Assembly: GCA_029817715.1 (NCBI GenBank)
Contig: JARUPY010000330.1
Span: forward strand, 1 to 64,000
DNA from: Melastoma dodecandrum
Lineage: Eukaryota; Streptophyta; Magnoliopsida; Myrtales; Melastomataceae
Reading direction: 5' to 3'
DNA length: 64,000 nt
Positions 54,356 to 64,000 of this stretch are shown piece after piece. A program made the translations under genes and the position numbers. Position 1 is the first letter of the stretch. Each line of letters starts with the position of its first letter. The notes beneath the pieces are model-generated. The model searched no databases and was not told where the DNA came from. It worked only from the letters and a program-made list of their open reading frames with translations.

Positions 54356-56134
54356 GAACAGTAGACGAGCTTTAACGGAGTTTGACCTTATCCTACAGTG
54401 CCTGCCACCTGAGCTTACGTGAGGGTTGCTTGGACTGATCAAAGGCTAACAAAGGTCATAACCGCGCTCCTTAAGCCACTCCACTAATGAGAGCCACTCC
54501 GCTCATGAGAGCCACATTGCACCCAATCCCACGACGGCCCACCCGGGGAGCCCCGAACCCGAGCAAAATTTCTACCTCATCGACACGAGGAAGAACCACT
54601 CGGTGTTGGTGACCTCCTCGATGGCTTCGTTTGATGGGTTCGCGATCGACAAATTGAGCTCACGGAGTACGTTCTACCTACAACGGACGAGACCTCGTAA
54701 GTCCAATGGTTGGCAGTGACAAGAGTCAATTAGAGATTGGACCCGTCATTGTAAGCTTCCCTGATTTAGGGCTTTGACGGTCAGTTGGGATGGGAGTCGA
54801 AGCCCCTAGCTAGGGCGACGGCTGCTGGTGCTGGTGCTTCTGAGACTGTTTGAAATCGACCAAGGCCATCTGGTGGATTGACTGCGGCTGCTACCGTTGT
54901 AGGGGAGGAGCGGAGGAGGAGGTGAAGGACGAGAAGGAAGTAGGTCGGAGATCGTGAAGTGCTCCATGAAGGTGTTGTTTTTTTTTTTTTTTTTCTCATC
55001 TACATATGAAGTTTCGAACAAATATAAATGTTGTCCCAAAGACCAAGAAATTGCAGGGAAATTAAGAAGAGTTAAGGGAGTCATTTTCCATTATTAAAGA
55101 AAGGTACATTATTCTTAGGGGCTCGCGAAAATTTACAACTTTCTAGAAAAAATAATCCGGATCCCCTTACATCTCAACCTTAGACTCAGACCAAACACAG
55201 CAAAAATGTGGGCGGTATGGCGAGGACGAACCCGAGGGAAAATATTTCATGGGCTTTGACTACGTCTTATGTGTTGTCCTAGGAAAATCTTATCCTATTT
55301 GTAAAAAGAACACCTTCTTTTCTTCTTTCGCTTCTCATGGGGTAGTTTCTTCCAACTACCTCCCTATTTTCTTTTCTCCGTGTTCACCACATATTTCTCT
55401 AATCAGACTTTAGAATCAATTCTCCACCTCTCCATCAAGTGTAGAATTTATTCCTTGATCGAGAACCTGACCCACAGAAGAACTCTCTCTTTCCAATAAA
55501 AAAAAAAAATTTCATGTGTCAATCCTTGGGTTCATGATTTCTATTTCATCCTGGGTGAGTGATAGCTCCGTTGTGTAGTTGTTAAACCTACCTGAGGTGG
55601 TTATCCGAAGCTAGTCACAATTCGTTTGTGCATTGGTAATCCTATCGGAGGGAAGTGTTTTCTGTAAGTGCAGGTTACCTTCTAAAACTTGTGTTGTAAA
55701 AGGTTGGAATCGTACCATGTCTTGGAGGTTCTATTATCCGATCTGCCCGGAAAGTTTCGACAAGATTCAGCTGAGTATTTCTAAAAATATATATATAAAT
55801 AATGTAATTCAAAAGGAATGAATTCTCGAAAAAATTCCGTCAAAGCAAACCGACCCTAAAGTAATTGTTAAGGCAACCGTACGAACCTGAGTAGATTGTT
55901 TCGTAATCACTCCAAGTGGTCACAAGAGTTTGTGTTAAAATGAACCAAAAATTTAAGTATTTCAACAAGCTACTATCTAGAGACTCCGAACTATTTGGCG
56001 GCCTAATTTTTGTGAACCACTTGGTTTCTTGTTTTGCCAGATGTCGTGGTTAAGTTGAATTCGTGGACCAGTCAAGTCTATTTAGAAATATAAGCGGTCC
56101 ATTTGAGTAATTCCTTGTAACTCTGCTCTGTCAA

Positions 56135-56181
<47 letters not shown>

Positions 56182-57411
56182 GCTAGCATTTTGTGGTAAG
56201 ATTGAGTTTTGAGGAAATTTGTTTCGTTCGTGAAATATACGACTATGTTGTCGTAAATATGTGTCATGATACAAAGCGAATTATAATAAAAGATCAAGTG
56301 ATACACAAGTGCAAAAATTGTGATGGTCAAGAAATGATGCGTGTTGAAAAATACGGAAAACACTTCGAATTTATTTTTTGGTGAGTCGAAGAGTTAGAGA
56401 AACCCTAAACATAAGTTTATAGTACATATTATGCTAGATCTTCTTCTTCGTCTGTGAATGTAATCCATCAGACCTAACCTTGTAAATTTTATTTCTCTTT
56501 ATTTCTTTGTAAACTTTCTATCAACAACCGGATACGATTGGCGCTTCCGACGGCTTCTGCACCCCGACAATATAATTGAAACTCACACACTCGTAATGTA
56601 TTTAAATTAGAATAAGAATTAAAGAGAATTAAGGAACGAGATCACATAAAATTTTATTAAAGGGAGTTATGGAATTAAAATAAAGCGTCGGTATTAATAG
56701 TGAATATATAAAACACGTTCCAAAAATAGTTACTACTATCGTAAAAACTTGAATTATTAGGTGAAAGCGTGACATATTATATATTTTCATTTTCTACTGA
56801 CCGAACTTAATTATTTATGAATTAAATAATTAACTAACAGTATAAAATTTGGGATTATTTATTATGTTTTCGTTTTTAAATATTATGAAAGTTGATAGAG
56901 CTGAATAATAATTGAGAGGCAATCCAGAGTCATCCAAAAACTTCATCTCCTCTCTGTTACATTGTCTGTCGTTCGGGCATTATGTGAAGGAACTAGAGGA
57001 AGTCGGTGATTGGCCGGCCACTGATATTCGAACGTTATATATGAAGTGGAAACTTACTCCCCATGCCTTTGTCGGACGATTCACTATTTATATAATCAAA
57101 CACAAGATGTTATCATTTACTATGATCATTACAATGCGACTTCTTTTCCACTGTTGCATAAAAGCAGTGAGAAGAAGAGCAAAGAGAGAAAAGAAAAGAA
57201 AAGAAAACACGAGATGTTTTCCCAGCCTATAAAGCGACCGGGTCGTCATCGAGGGTCCGGACGGTTTTATTTGGATCTCATGGGATGAGATGAGATGGTG
57301 ATGTGGAGTAGGATGGCATCGGCCATTCCTGAGTAGATAAGGGAAAGGGGGGGTACGCTAGTAATAAAGGGTTACGTCTGACGTGGACAAGACGAGCGCA
57401 CAGGAACCATT
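54356..57411. other. Gene-poor AT-rich stretch
   Basis: No gene recognised. A moderately GC-rich patch at 54480-54960 has no domain. From about 55230 to 56580 the composition and phrases resemble old repeat DNA, but no coding domain or LTR pair was found. Confidence 0.4.
56135..56176. repeat. (ATT)n microsatellite
   Basis: About thirteen uninterrupted ATT units followed by a short TA run. Confidence 0.92.
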
Positions 57412-57762
57412 TTAAGCGGACGGAGGTGGTGGCGGTGGTGGGGGAGAGGACGGTGAGCCCAGAATTGGCCCCAGAGGCACCTCAGAAAGCTTGCGAGCCA
57501 CGGGTGTAGATGATGGGGAGCCCAGAACTGGCACTAAAGGCACATATGAAAGCTTTCTAGCCACAGGCGGAGCGGAGGTTAGGACAGGGGAAGGGGAGGC
57601 CTCAGGTGTCGGAGGGGCTTGTGTAGGTATCAGTGAGGATGGAACTCCAGGGATCGAGAGACCAGGAAGGGTAAGGCCCAACGCTTCAGCAGGAGGCAGA
57701 AAGAAGCAAGTCGGAAACGCCACCACCGCCATCAACAAGGCCATTAGGAACGATCTCGCCAT
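57412..57762 (-). CDS. Small secreted proline-rich protein
   Basis: The 116-residue protein starts MARSFLMALLMAVVAFPTCF, a clear signal peptide with cleavage probably after PAEA. The mature part is rich in Pro, Ser and Leu. It holds two copies of a VARKLS.VPL.P.LGSPSS unit and ends in eight Pro, Ser, Ala. This suggests a cell-wall protein. An in-frame ATG at 57978 would add 72 residues, but a TATA box at 57838-57849 lies inside that extension, so the shorter start is preferred. The locus at 60.5-62.2 kb has a related beginning (FLPAQTVANLISLP against FLPPAEALGLTLP), so the two look like tandem relatives. Function unknown. Confidence 0.75.
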   Translation of the reverse strand: MARSFLMALLMAVVAFPTCFFLPPAEALGLTLPGLSIPGVPSSLIPTQAPPTPEASPSPVLTSAPPVARKLSYVPLVPVLGSPSSTPVARKLSEVPLGPILGSPSSPPPPPPPPSA

Positions 57763-57837
57763 GCTCGCCCTCCTCCTCCTATTCGAAAGTAGCACTAGTA
57801 AAACTGTTAGTATTATTGTTGTTGTTGCAGTGCCCGG

Positions 57838-57849
57838 AGTATATATAGT
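57838..57849 (-). promoter_or_regulatory. TATA box of the small proline-rich protein gene
   Basis: Minus-strand ACTATATATACT, about 76 bp upstream of the chosen ATG. Confidence 0.7.
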
Positions 57850-57978
57850 AATTGGGGACGCGTGGAGAGTAGGTTGGATAGAACGAACCAGTTGGAACAT
57901 TTTGATTAAGGTAAAACGCTCTGTTGCTCTTAAATCGTAATTTAAAAACCTAAAGGCAATGGTTTGGCAATTCACCAA

Positions 57979-60330
57979 CCCTTAAGATTCCCAACCAATC
58001 GTAATCCCCTGTAACGAGGACCGGCGGCACTGCATATCCCACTTCCTTTCTTCAATATATCAATCATATTTATGATCATTATTATTTAAAAAAGGAACAT
58101 TTAAGTGATTTTGACAAAAACAAAAGAAAAATAGTCACTTGTACACACATTCTCCACTTTAAATTTTTAGATACAAAAAAAAAAAAATTACCAAAATCTT
58201 GGAAGCGTTTCTAATATCTAGTTTCTTTGAGATTATGCACAGTAAAGGAGTTCATTTTAAAATGAATGAATAAAGTTAAATTACTGGTTTACCTGATAAT
58301 TTCTCAATGAGATTATGATGATTTTATTACTTTGTGCTTCTCTCCTTTCGCCAAATGTCATGATGACCGGTCTATCTCATCAACATCCCCTAATGCATAA
58401 ATTTCCAAATCAAATCTAAATTTAATCATTCTTATCTTAATGGCGGGCACGATTAAGTCCCTAGCATTTAAACCCCAATTTTTAACCAACGATCACTCAT
58501 CAACACAAAACGATAATAAGTGTAGTTACTTTCTATTACGTTTTTCATGGATTTTGTTAACGAGTGTCGACCGGGCAATTAATATATTAATTTTTTTTTA
58601 TATATTAATAGTGATATTTTTACTATTTATATCTCTTCATCCGATAGGACACTTTTATCATTTATAGTATTACGATGGAAATACCTTAATGTGCATAATA
58701 AAACTTATTAAGAAAAAAGTGAATAATAAAATCGATTAGAAAAATTACAGTAGCAAGAACATATATTTGATTTCTGTGTTATGATTGTTAAATCAGAAAT
58801 AGCTTATTTAAGGTGAGATTCCACCATCTAGTCACGAACGATGAATGTGAACCCTTTATTTTGATACTCGAAGAATGAGGATCACTGAGATAATTTTGAG
58901 CTCTTAAGAAGGGTTTGCAAAACAAAAGGTACAAAAATTTGTGTTTTCGTTTTTAGTGATTAGAAAATTTGGATCATTTCACGATTTGTGCGTGTCATCC
59001 TCCAAGTTGTGTTACTACTTCATCGTCCTTAACCCCACGCGTTCCGTCACTCTTGTGCCTATTGTAAGACCTGTTGACACATAATATTTCAGCTTATCCC
59101 CTATGCGTGTGACTTGTCAACATTACTAATGATCCCAACTAAGTACTTCAAGCCTTTGAACAACTAACACAGCTTGTACCTTGAAGATGCTATCGCGACA
59201 AACCTGATGAAAAGAAAAACCTTGAATATTATTACACGTAGTATAACAATCTTACAATCGTAACCATTGTCTAACTAACAACATATAAATTATGCATAAC
59301 TATTTATTTAGAGAAAGTAAAACCGATGGAAGGATTTGTACATTAAGAAAAAAAGCTATCTTTATATCATATATTTTCACAATAATATGGGACGTGCAGA
59401 TTAGCATCAAACGAGTCATAAAGATCACGATTATGTTCTTAATCTTGGTGATAGAGCTGAGGAATATTCTTTTCGCTCTTTTGTATATGAAAACTCTTAG
59501 GGTTAAATTTCATAATCTTTTGGAACACGCCTTTTGTATACAAACATATCAAAATCGATTAATTCATTTGGCCATGATATATAATGAATCTAAACACGAT
59601 GAGGTACAAGTGAAAAAAGTAAAAATGAACTTAGTTTCCTTTTGTTTCATTCCACAGCCTCCATAATAAAGAAAGAAAAAAATTATTTTCTTAATTTGAT
59701 GTGATTAAAATTTATTGGTAAGAATTTTCTTTAATCAAAAGGATAGCATATATATTTTGACTTTAGTAACATATTTTTGAAATATTCTTACATAACTAAA
59801 TAATCAATTAAGCAATTATAAGATATACACCGTTTTTGTTTGTTTTTGACAAAGTTTCTATAAAATAAGATAAGCTTAAGCTTCTGTACGAGTCATTTCC
59901 GAAATAATACCAACGAAGATTATAATTCAACCCCATATTGGGAATTCATCCCTGTGAATGAAAGAAATGAGATATGAACGAGGCCACCTCGATTCCTGAA
60001 ACTTTGTCAACGTGACCACCTCTGATGTTATATGTTATACATGTAAAGAACTTAGCAGGTAACAGGTCCAGCCACAATGTAGCAAGTGACGTGCACAAGC
60101 GCGATAAAATGTTAATATGAATACTTGGTCAGACGGACGACAGATTGAATACTACAGTTCATATACAAAAATCACAAACTTTATTTAATTGGATTTCACA
60201 TTACATAGTAAGGAGGAGATAATTATGGGATAGATCATTGGTGTATTGCATAAACACAATAAAATAAAAAGAAAAGAAAATATAAAGCTTTAACTTGGCC
60301 AGGTGATGAACTCTTTGTACGGCTCCATGC
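57979..60330. other. Intergenic, strongly AT-rich
   Basis: No gene is recognised. A plus-strand frame of 124 codons at 59292-59666 lies in AT-rich DNA and has no known domain. Confidence 0.45.
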
Positions 60331-60489
60331 ATTTCATTCGTTAGTGTTGAGAAGGCGGCGAGGTGACAGTATAACTGGCGAAATGTGGGGGATAATCAAG
60401 GCACGTGTATCGGAGGGGAAAGTAGGGGCGGAGTTTGTAGGATAGGCTTGGGCTTTGGTGTTAGAGGGGGAAGTAGGACTGGAACAGGT

Positions 60490-62162
60490 GGTCAAGGGTT
60501 GTGAGGACTTGTCGGAGGCTGTGGTTGCAGCGGGCTAGGCTTGGGCGGTGGTGTCGATGGGGGAGGGAGGCGCGGACCTAGGGGTGTAGGATTTGGCGGC
60601 AGTGTCGTAGGAGGTGGGGGCGGAGGCACGGGGCTAGGCTTGGGAGGAATTGTTGGAGGGGGTGGCGGGGGAGGACGCAGCGGGCTAGGCCTGGGCTGAG
60701 GCGTCGGAGGGGGTGGCGGGGGCGGTGGCAGGGGGCTAGCCCTTGGAGGAGGCGTCGGAGGGGGTGGTGTCGGGCTAGGCCTGGGCAGAGAAGTCGGGGG
60801 TGGTGGCAACGGGCTAGGCCTTGGAGGAGGCATCGGAGGGGAAGTCGGGGGCGGTGGCAGGGGGCTAGGCCTGGGTGGAGGCGTCAGAGGGGGAGTCGGG
60901 GGCGGTGGCAGGGGGCTAGGCCTGGGTGGAGGCGTCAGAGGGGGAGTCGGGGGCGGTGGCAGGGGGCTAGGCCTTGGAGGAGGCGTCGGGCTAGGCCTGG
61001 GCGGAGAAGACGGGGGCGGTGGCAGGGGGCTAGGCCTTGGAGGAGGCGTCGGAGGGGGAGTCGGGGGCGGTGGCAGCGGGCTAGGCCTTGGAGGAGGCGT
61101 CGGAGGGGGTGGTGGGGGCGATGGTAGCGGGCTAGGCCTTGGAGGAGGCGTCGGAGGGGGAGTCGGGGGCGGTGGCAGCGGGCTAGGCCTGGGCGGAGGC
61201 GTCGGAGGGGGAGTCGGGGTCGGTGGCAGGGGGCTAGGCCTTCGAGGAGGGGTCGGAGGGGGAGTCGGGGGCGGTGGCAGCGGGCTATGCCTGGGCGGAG
61301 GGGTCGGAGGGGGAGTCGGGGGCGGTGGCAGCGGGCTATGCCTGGGCGGAGGCGTCGGAGGGGGAGTCGGGGGCGGTGGCAGGGGGCTAGGCCTTGGAGG
61401 AGGCGTCGGAGGGGGAGTCGGGGGCGGAGGAATGGGGCTAGGCTTGGGCGGAGGGGGCGGAGAAATGGGGCTTGGCTTGGGCGATGGTGTCGGAGGGGGC
61501 GGTGGGGGTGGGGTAAGCTTGGGCGGTGGCGGATGGGGTGGGGGCGGTGGGGGAGGGGGAGGGGGTGGTGGGGGGCTACGCTTGGGTGGTGGTGTCGGAG
61601 GGGGAGGTGGTGGGCTGGGAGGAGGCGGAGACGGTGGTGGCGGTGGTGACGGAGTGGGGGGGAGGGGGAGGGGGAGGGCTGGGAGGAGGTGGGGACGGTG
61701 GGGGAGGGCTAGGAGGAGGGGGAGATGGCGGAGGTGGTGGGCTTGGTGGAGGCGGAGACGGTGGAGGAGGGCTAGGAGGAGGGGGAGGGGGCGGGGGGCT
61801 ACGCTTGGGCGGCGGTGGTGGTGGGCGACGCTTGGGCGGTGGTGGGCTGGGAGGAGGCGGAGACGGTGGGGGAGGGCTAGGAGGAGGGGGGAAGGCGGAG
61901 GTGGTGGGCTTGGTGGAGGCGGAGATGGCGGGGGTGGTGGGCTTGGAGGAGGGGGAGACGGAGGTGGGGGCGGGGGGGCGCTAGGGGGAGGTGGTAGATG
62001 GAGGCGGGGGTGGTAGATGGAAAATGGGCGGGAGACTTGGGATTAAAGGCGGTTGAATCGGAGGTGAAAAGGGCAGGCTTATGAGGTTAGCAACAGTTTG
62101 GGCCGGAAGGAAGCACGCCGTCACCACGGCTTCTGTACCATCACTGCCCGTAGTGATGCCAT
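60490..62162 (-). pseudogene. Proline-rich extensin-like protein with a 51-bp repeat array, frame disrupted
   Basis: On the minus strand the probable start at 62162 opens MASLRAVMVQK. After a frame change it continues VVTACFLPAQTVANLISLP and SPPIQPPLIPSLPPIFHLPPPP, a signal-peptide-like start followed by Pro-rich sequence. The rest is low-complexity Pro with Ser, Thr, Lys and Arg, ending SPLQPQPPTSPHNP at 60492. A TAG interrupts near 61981, apparently through an extra C in a C run. Because Met is nearly absent, long stretches are open in one frame or another without a start codon. Extensins and proline-rich proteins act in the cell wall. Whether the gene is broken or simply misread in its homopolymers cannot be settled here. 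Confidence 0.6.
60740..61430 (-). repeat. 51-bp tandem repeat array (17-residue Pro-rich unit)
   Basis: Units read, on the minus strand, LPPPPTPPPTPPPRPSP. More than ten copies follow each other, with variants such as RASP, PRPSPT and shortened units that lack the TPPP step. Lengths that change by multiples of three suggest selection for an open frame in the past. Confidence 0.85.
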
Positions 62163-63268
62163 TTCCGACCCAACAACACCTAAATGTCTTCCCTCTTCTT
62201 GCAAGAGAAAACTTACCCAAATTCCCCAACCTTTCATATACACGTCCGATTTGTGAAGCCTGACATCACCATCCTCAGACATGGTCCAGTCTTTAGTATC
62301 GTACTTGCTCTGTAAGGTCGTTTGGCAAACCTACCTCCCTCCCTCCCGAGTCTCTTCAATTTCAGCGTACTAACTAAACCAAACTAACAAAAATAATTCT
62401 TCGTCTTCTTCTTCTTACGATGAACCATTGATATTGTTATTTACTACTGTGTCGATGCACTCCGAATCGGCCATGCCTCTCGCGCATTACTTAACAAATC
62501 GTTTCAACGTCACACACGTTCTTGCATGTAATCAAAATTTCATCGAAATTGTCTTTGCGTGTCACGTATTTGAAGTCATCTCCCAAGGTCCAAATATAAA
62601 TGCGGTAGTCCGCGACAGTACTAAGTTCTCACTATAGAGTAACCACCAGATACCTGCCAACTTTTCTTAAACTAAAAAGTCAGCTCTTCACCCATCCGCA
62701 TTTAAGGACACGGTTCTGCTCTTGTTCGTGCTTGCGCATCTTCGAACCGCGACACGATGGTATTCGTCAGAATCGATAATGCACAGCAACTTAACTTCTA
62801 AAAGATGAAACACCTAAGCTCTTGAGCTCATCTATTCCCGGAGATGTCATTCCCTATCCACCTAAATTACAACGCTAAAACAATGTATTAAGAAAACTGG
62901 GCTCCCTCAAGACCCTGTATACGGAAAAACTTGAACACCCGAGATCGTCTGTGCCAAACTGTAGGGAAGAATTGTTACCTAACAACTTCGTTTCCATTCA
63001 TCAATGTTTTAGGTCACGATGGTGCTCGCTTCTACAAATAGCGAGCCCAACCTTTAGAGGATAGTTTCAGGTACTTCGCTCCTAAGAAACTACTCCTTCG
63101 AGGATGACTGTTTTACGGCCTCGAATATCAAGAGAAGTTAGGCAGAAGTGGGGGACCAAGACGAAAGCACCCCAAAGGGATGACAGGATGCAGGGAGAGG
63201 AGACATTCAATTTTACCACAAAACCTAGCTGAAATTCATGTTTTAGTTTTTGAACAAGTATGAACTAA
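62163..63268. other. Intergenic, no gene seen
   Basis: Upstream side of the proline-rich locus, then unremarkable DNA with short open frames only. Confidence 0.4.
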
Positions 63269-63822
63269 TTTTCTCTGCCTAAGATTCAATGAATCTTGAT
63301 AATTAGTCACGAGTCATGCTCGTTTTATTGATTATCTCTATTTGAAGTTAATGTTTACAAAATTACTACATTTTCAACTTACATTTAAATAGTAAAGATT
63401 AATTAAGTTTTCTTAGTAATAAAACATTGATGTTTTTGCTAAGCGAAACAAAAATATAAAATTACAAAAGAATTGCTCGTTAGCGAAATATATGCATAAA
63501 ATTACAAAAGAATTGCTGATTTTGCTAGCGAAAATAAGAATAATTTTTTCTCTGCCTAAGATTCAATGAATCTTGATAATTAGTCACGAGTCATGCTCGT
63601 TTTATTGATTATCTCTATTTGAAGTTAATGTTTACAAAATTACTACATTTTCAACTTACATTTAAATAGTAAAGATTAATTAAGTTTTCTTAGTACTAAG
63701 CGAAACACAGGTATAAAATTACAAAAGAATTGCTCGTTAGCGAAACATATGCATAAAATTACAAAAGAATTGCTGATTTTGCTAGCGAAAATTACATGTA
63801 AAAAAAGAATAATTTTTTTACT
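63269..63822. repeat. 277-bp tandem duplication in AT-rich DNA
   Basis: Sequence from 63269 (TTTTCTCTGCCTAAG) recurs from 63546 with very high identity. The second copy lacks about 20 bases that include GATGTTTTTG and has ACATGTAAAA added near its end. Each copy holds two shorter direct repeats of AAAATTACAAAAGAATTGCT. Confidence 0.9.
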
Positions 63823-64000
63823 AAGGGCAAATAATTAACAATCACAAAATTTTTATTTACAATATAAACTTGCCCAATTATTCTGTAGAAATTACAAAAT
63901 GATTGAGAAGCTCTTTTTAATGGAAAATCTTAGGAATTTTTTGTGAAGTATAATTATTTTGTAAATTACAAAGTATTTGTTTGGGGTTTTGTTTAAGAGT

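Noticed and set aside
54780..56580. An old Gypsy LTR ending near 56.55 kb, followed by a TGGCGC-like primer site
   Set aside because: The TGGCGCTTCCGACGG match to a tRNA primer is partial, no second LTR was found, and no coding domain follows. Too weak to call.
57763..57978. N-terminal extension of the small proline-rich protein to an upstream ATG
   Set aside because: The extension covers a good TATA box and would bury the signal peptide inside the protein.
61287..62016. Plus-strand Gly/Arg-rich open frames of 120-194 codons
   Set aside because: They are the complement of the minus-strand proline-rich repeat array and have no start context or domain of their own.
1..64000. CRISPR arrays, bacterial operons, rRNA or tRNA genes
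   Set aside because: None seen. The repeats present are microsatellites, LTRs, a MITE and coding repeats, and all recognised genes are plant nuclear genes. I did not see a convincing tRNA cloverleaf, although a covariance-model scan was not possible.

Overview
The window is nuclear DNA from a flowering plant. It has spliced genes with GT-AG introns, TATA boxes, plastid and secreted plant proteins, LTR retrotransposons and a MITE. Three complete sucrose transporter genes carry only two or three introns each; this compact structure is typical of the eudicot type I SUT clade, so a eudicot is the best guess. That placement is inference.

Layout. 1-87: end of a His/Lys-rich protein. 0.6-7.1 kb: an ALIS/CDC50-like flippase subunit (minus) and a TRM1-like tRNA methyltransferase (plus), divergently arranged and both broken by stops or one-base indels. 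7.1-17.4 kb: no recognisable gene, a CT-rich tract and a poly-C tract. 17.4-18.8 kb: a frameshifted ABR1-like AP2/ERF gene (minus). 20.7-25.8 kb: a whole but decayed Copia retrotransposon with both LTRs, PBS and PPT. It sits inside an exon of a SOL1-like carboxypeptidase gene whose remaining exons run to 28.8 kb and lack the zinc-site exons. 29.6-31.2 kb: an intact choline/ethanolamine kinase. 31.6-32.7 kb: a broken gene for an unnamed membrane protein. 32.9-35.0 kb: an intact IST1-like ESCRT gene. 35.4-37.9 kb: an intact G-type lectin receptor kinase. 38.1-38.7 kb: a 583-bp MITE with a perfect 9-bp target duplication. 39.1-39.8 kb: plastid ATP synthase delta subunit. 40.9-52.6 kb: a sucrose transporter cluster of three intact genes and two pseudogenes, one split by a Ty3/Gypsy fragment. 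52.6-57.4 kb: mostly featureless AT-rich DNA. 57.4-62.2 kb: two related secreted proline-rich protein loci, one holding a 51-bp repeat array. 63.3-63.8 kb: a 277-bp tandem duplication.

Two themes run through the window. First, a local expansion and decay of sucrose/H+ symporter genes. Second, intact genes alternate with genes recognisable over most of their length but carrying single-base indels, often in homopolymers. Some of this could be long-read error, but nonsense substitutions in two genes, missing catalytic exons and nested transposon insertions show that part of the decay is real. I found no sign of a wholly new biological system. The SUT cluster and the Copia-split carboxypeptidase are the parts most worth attention.
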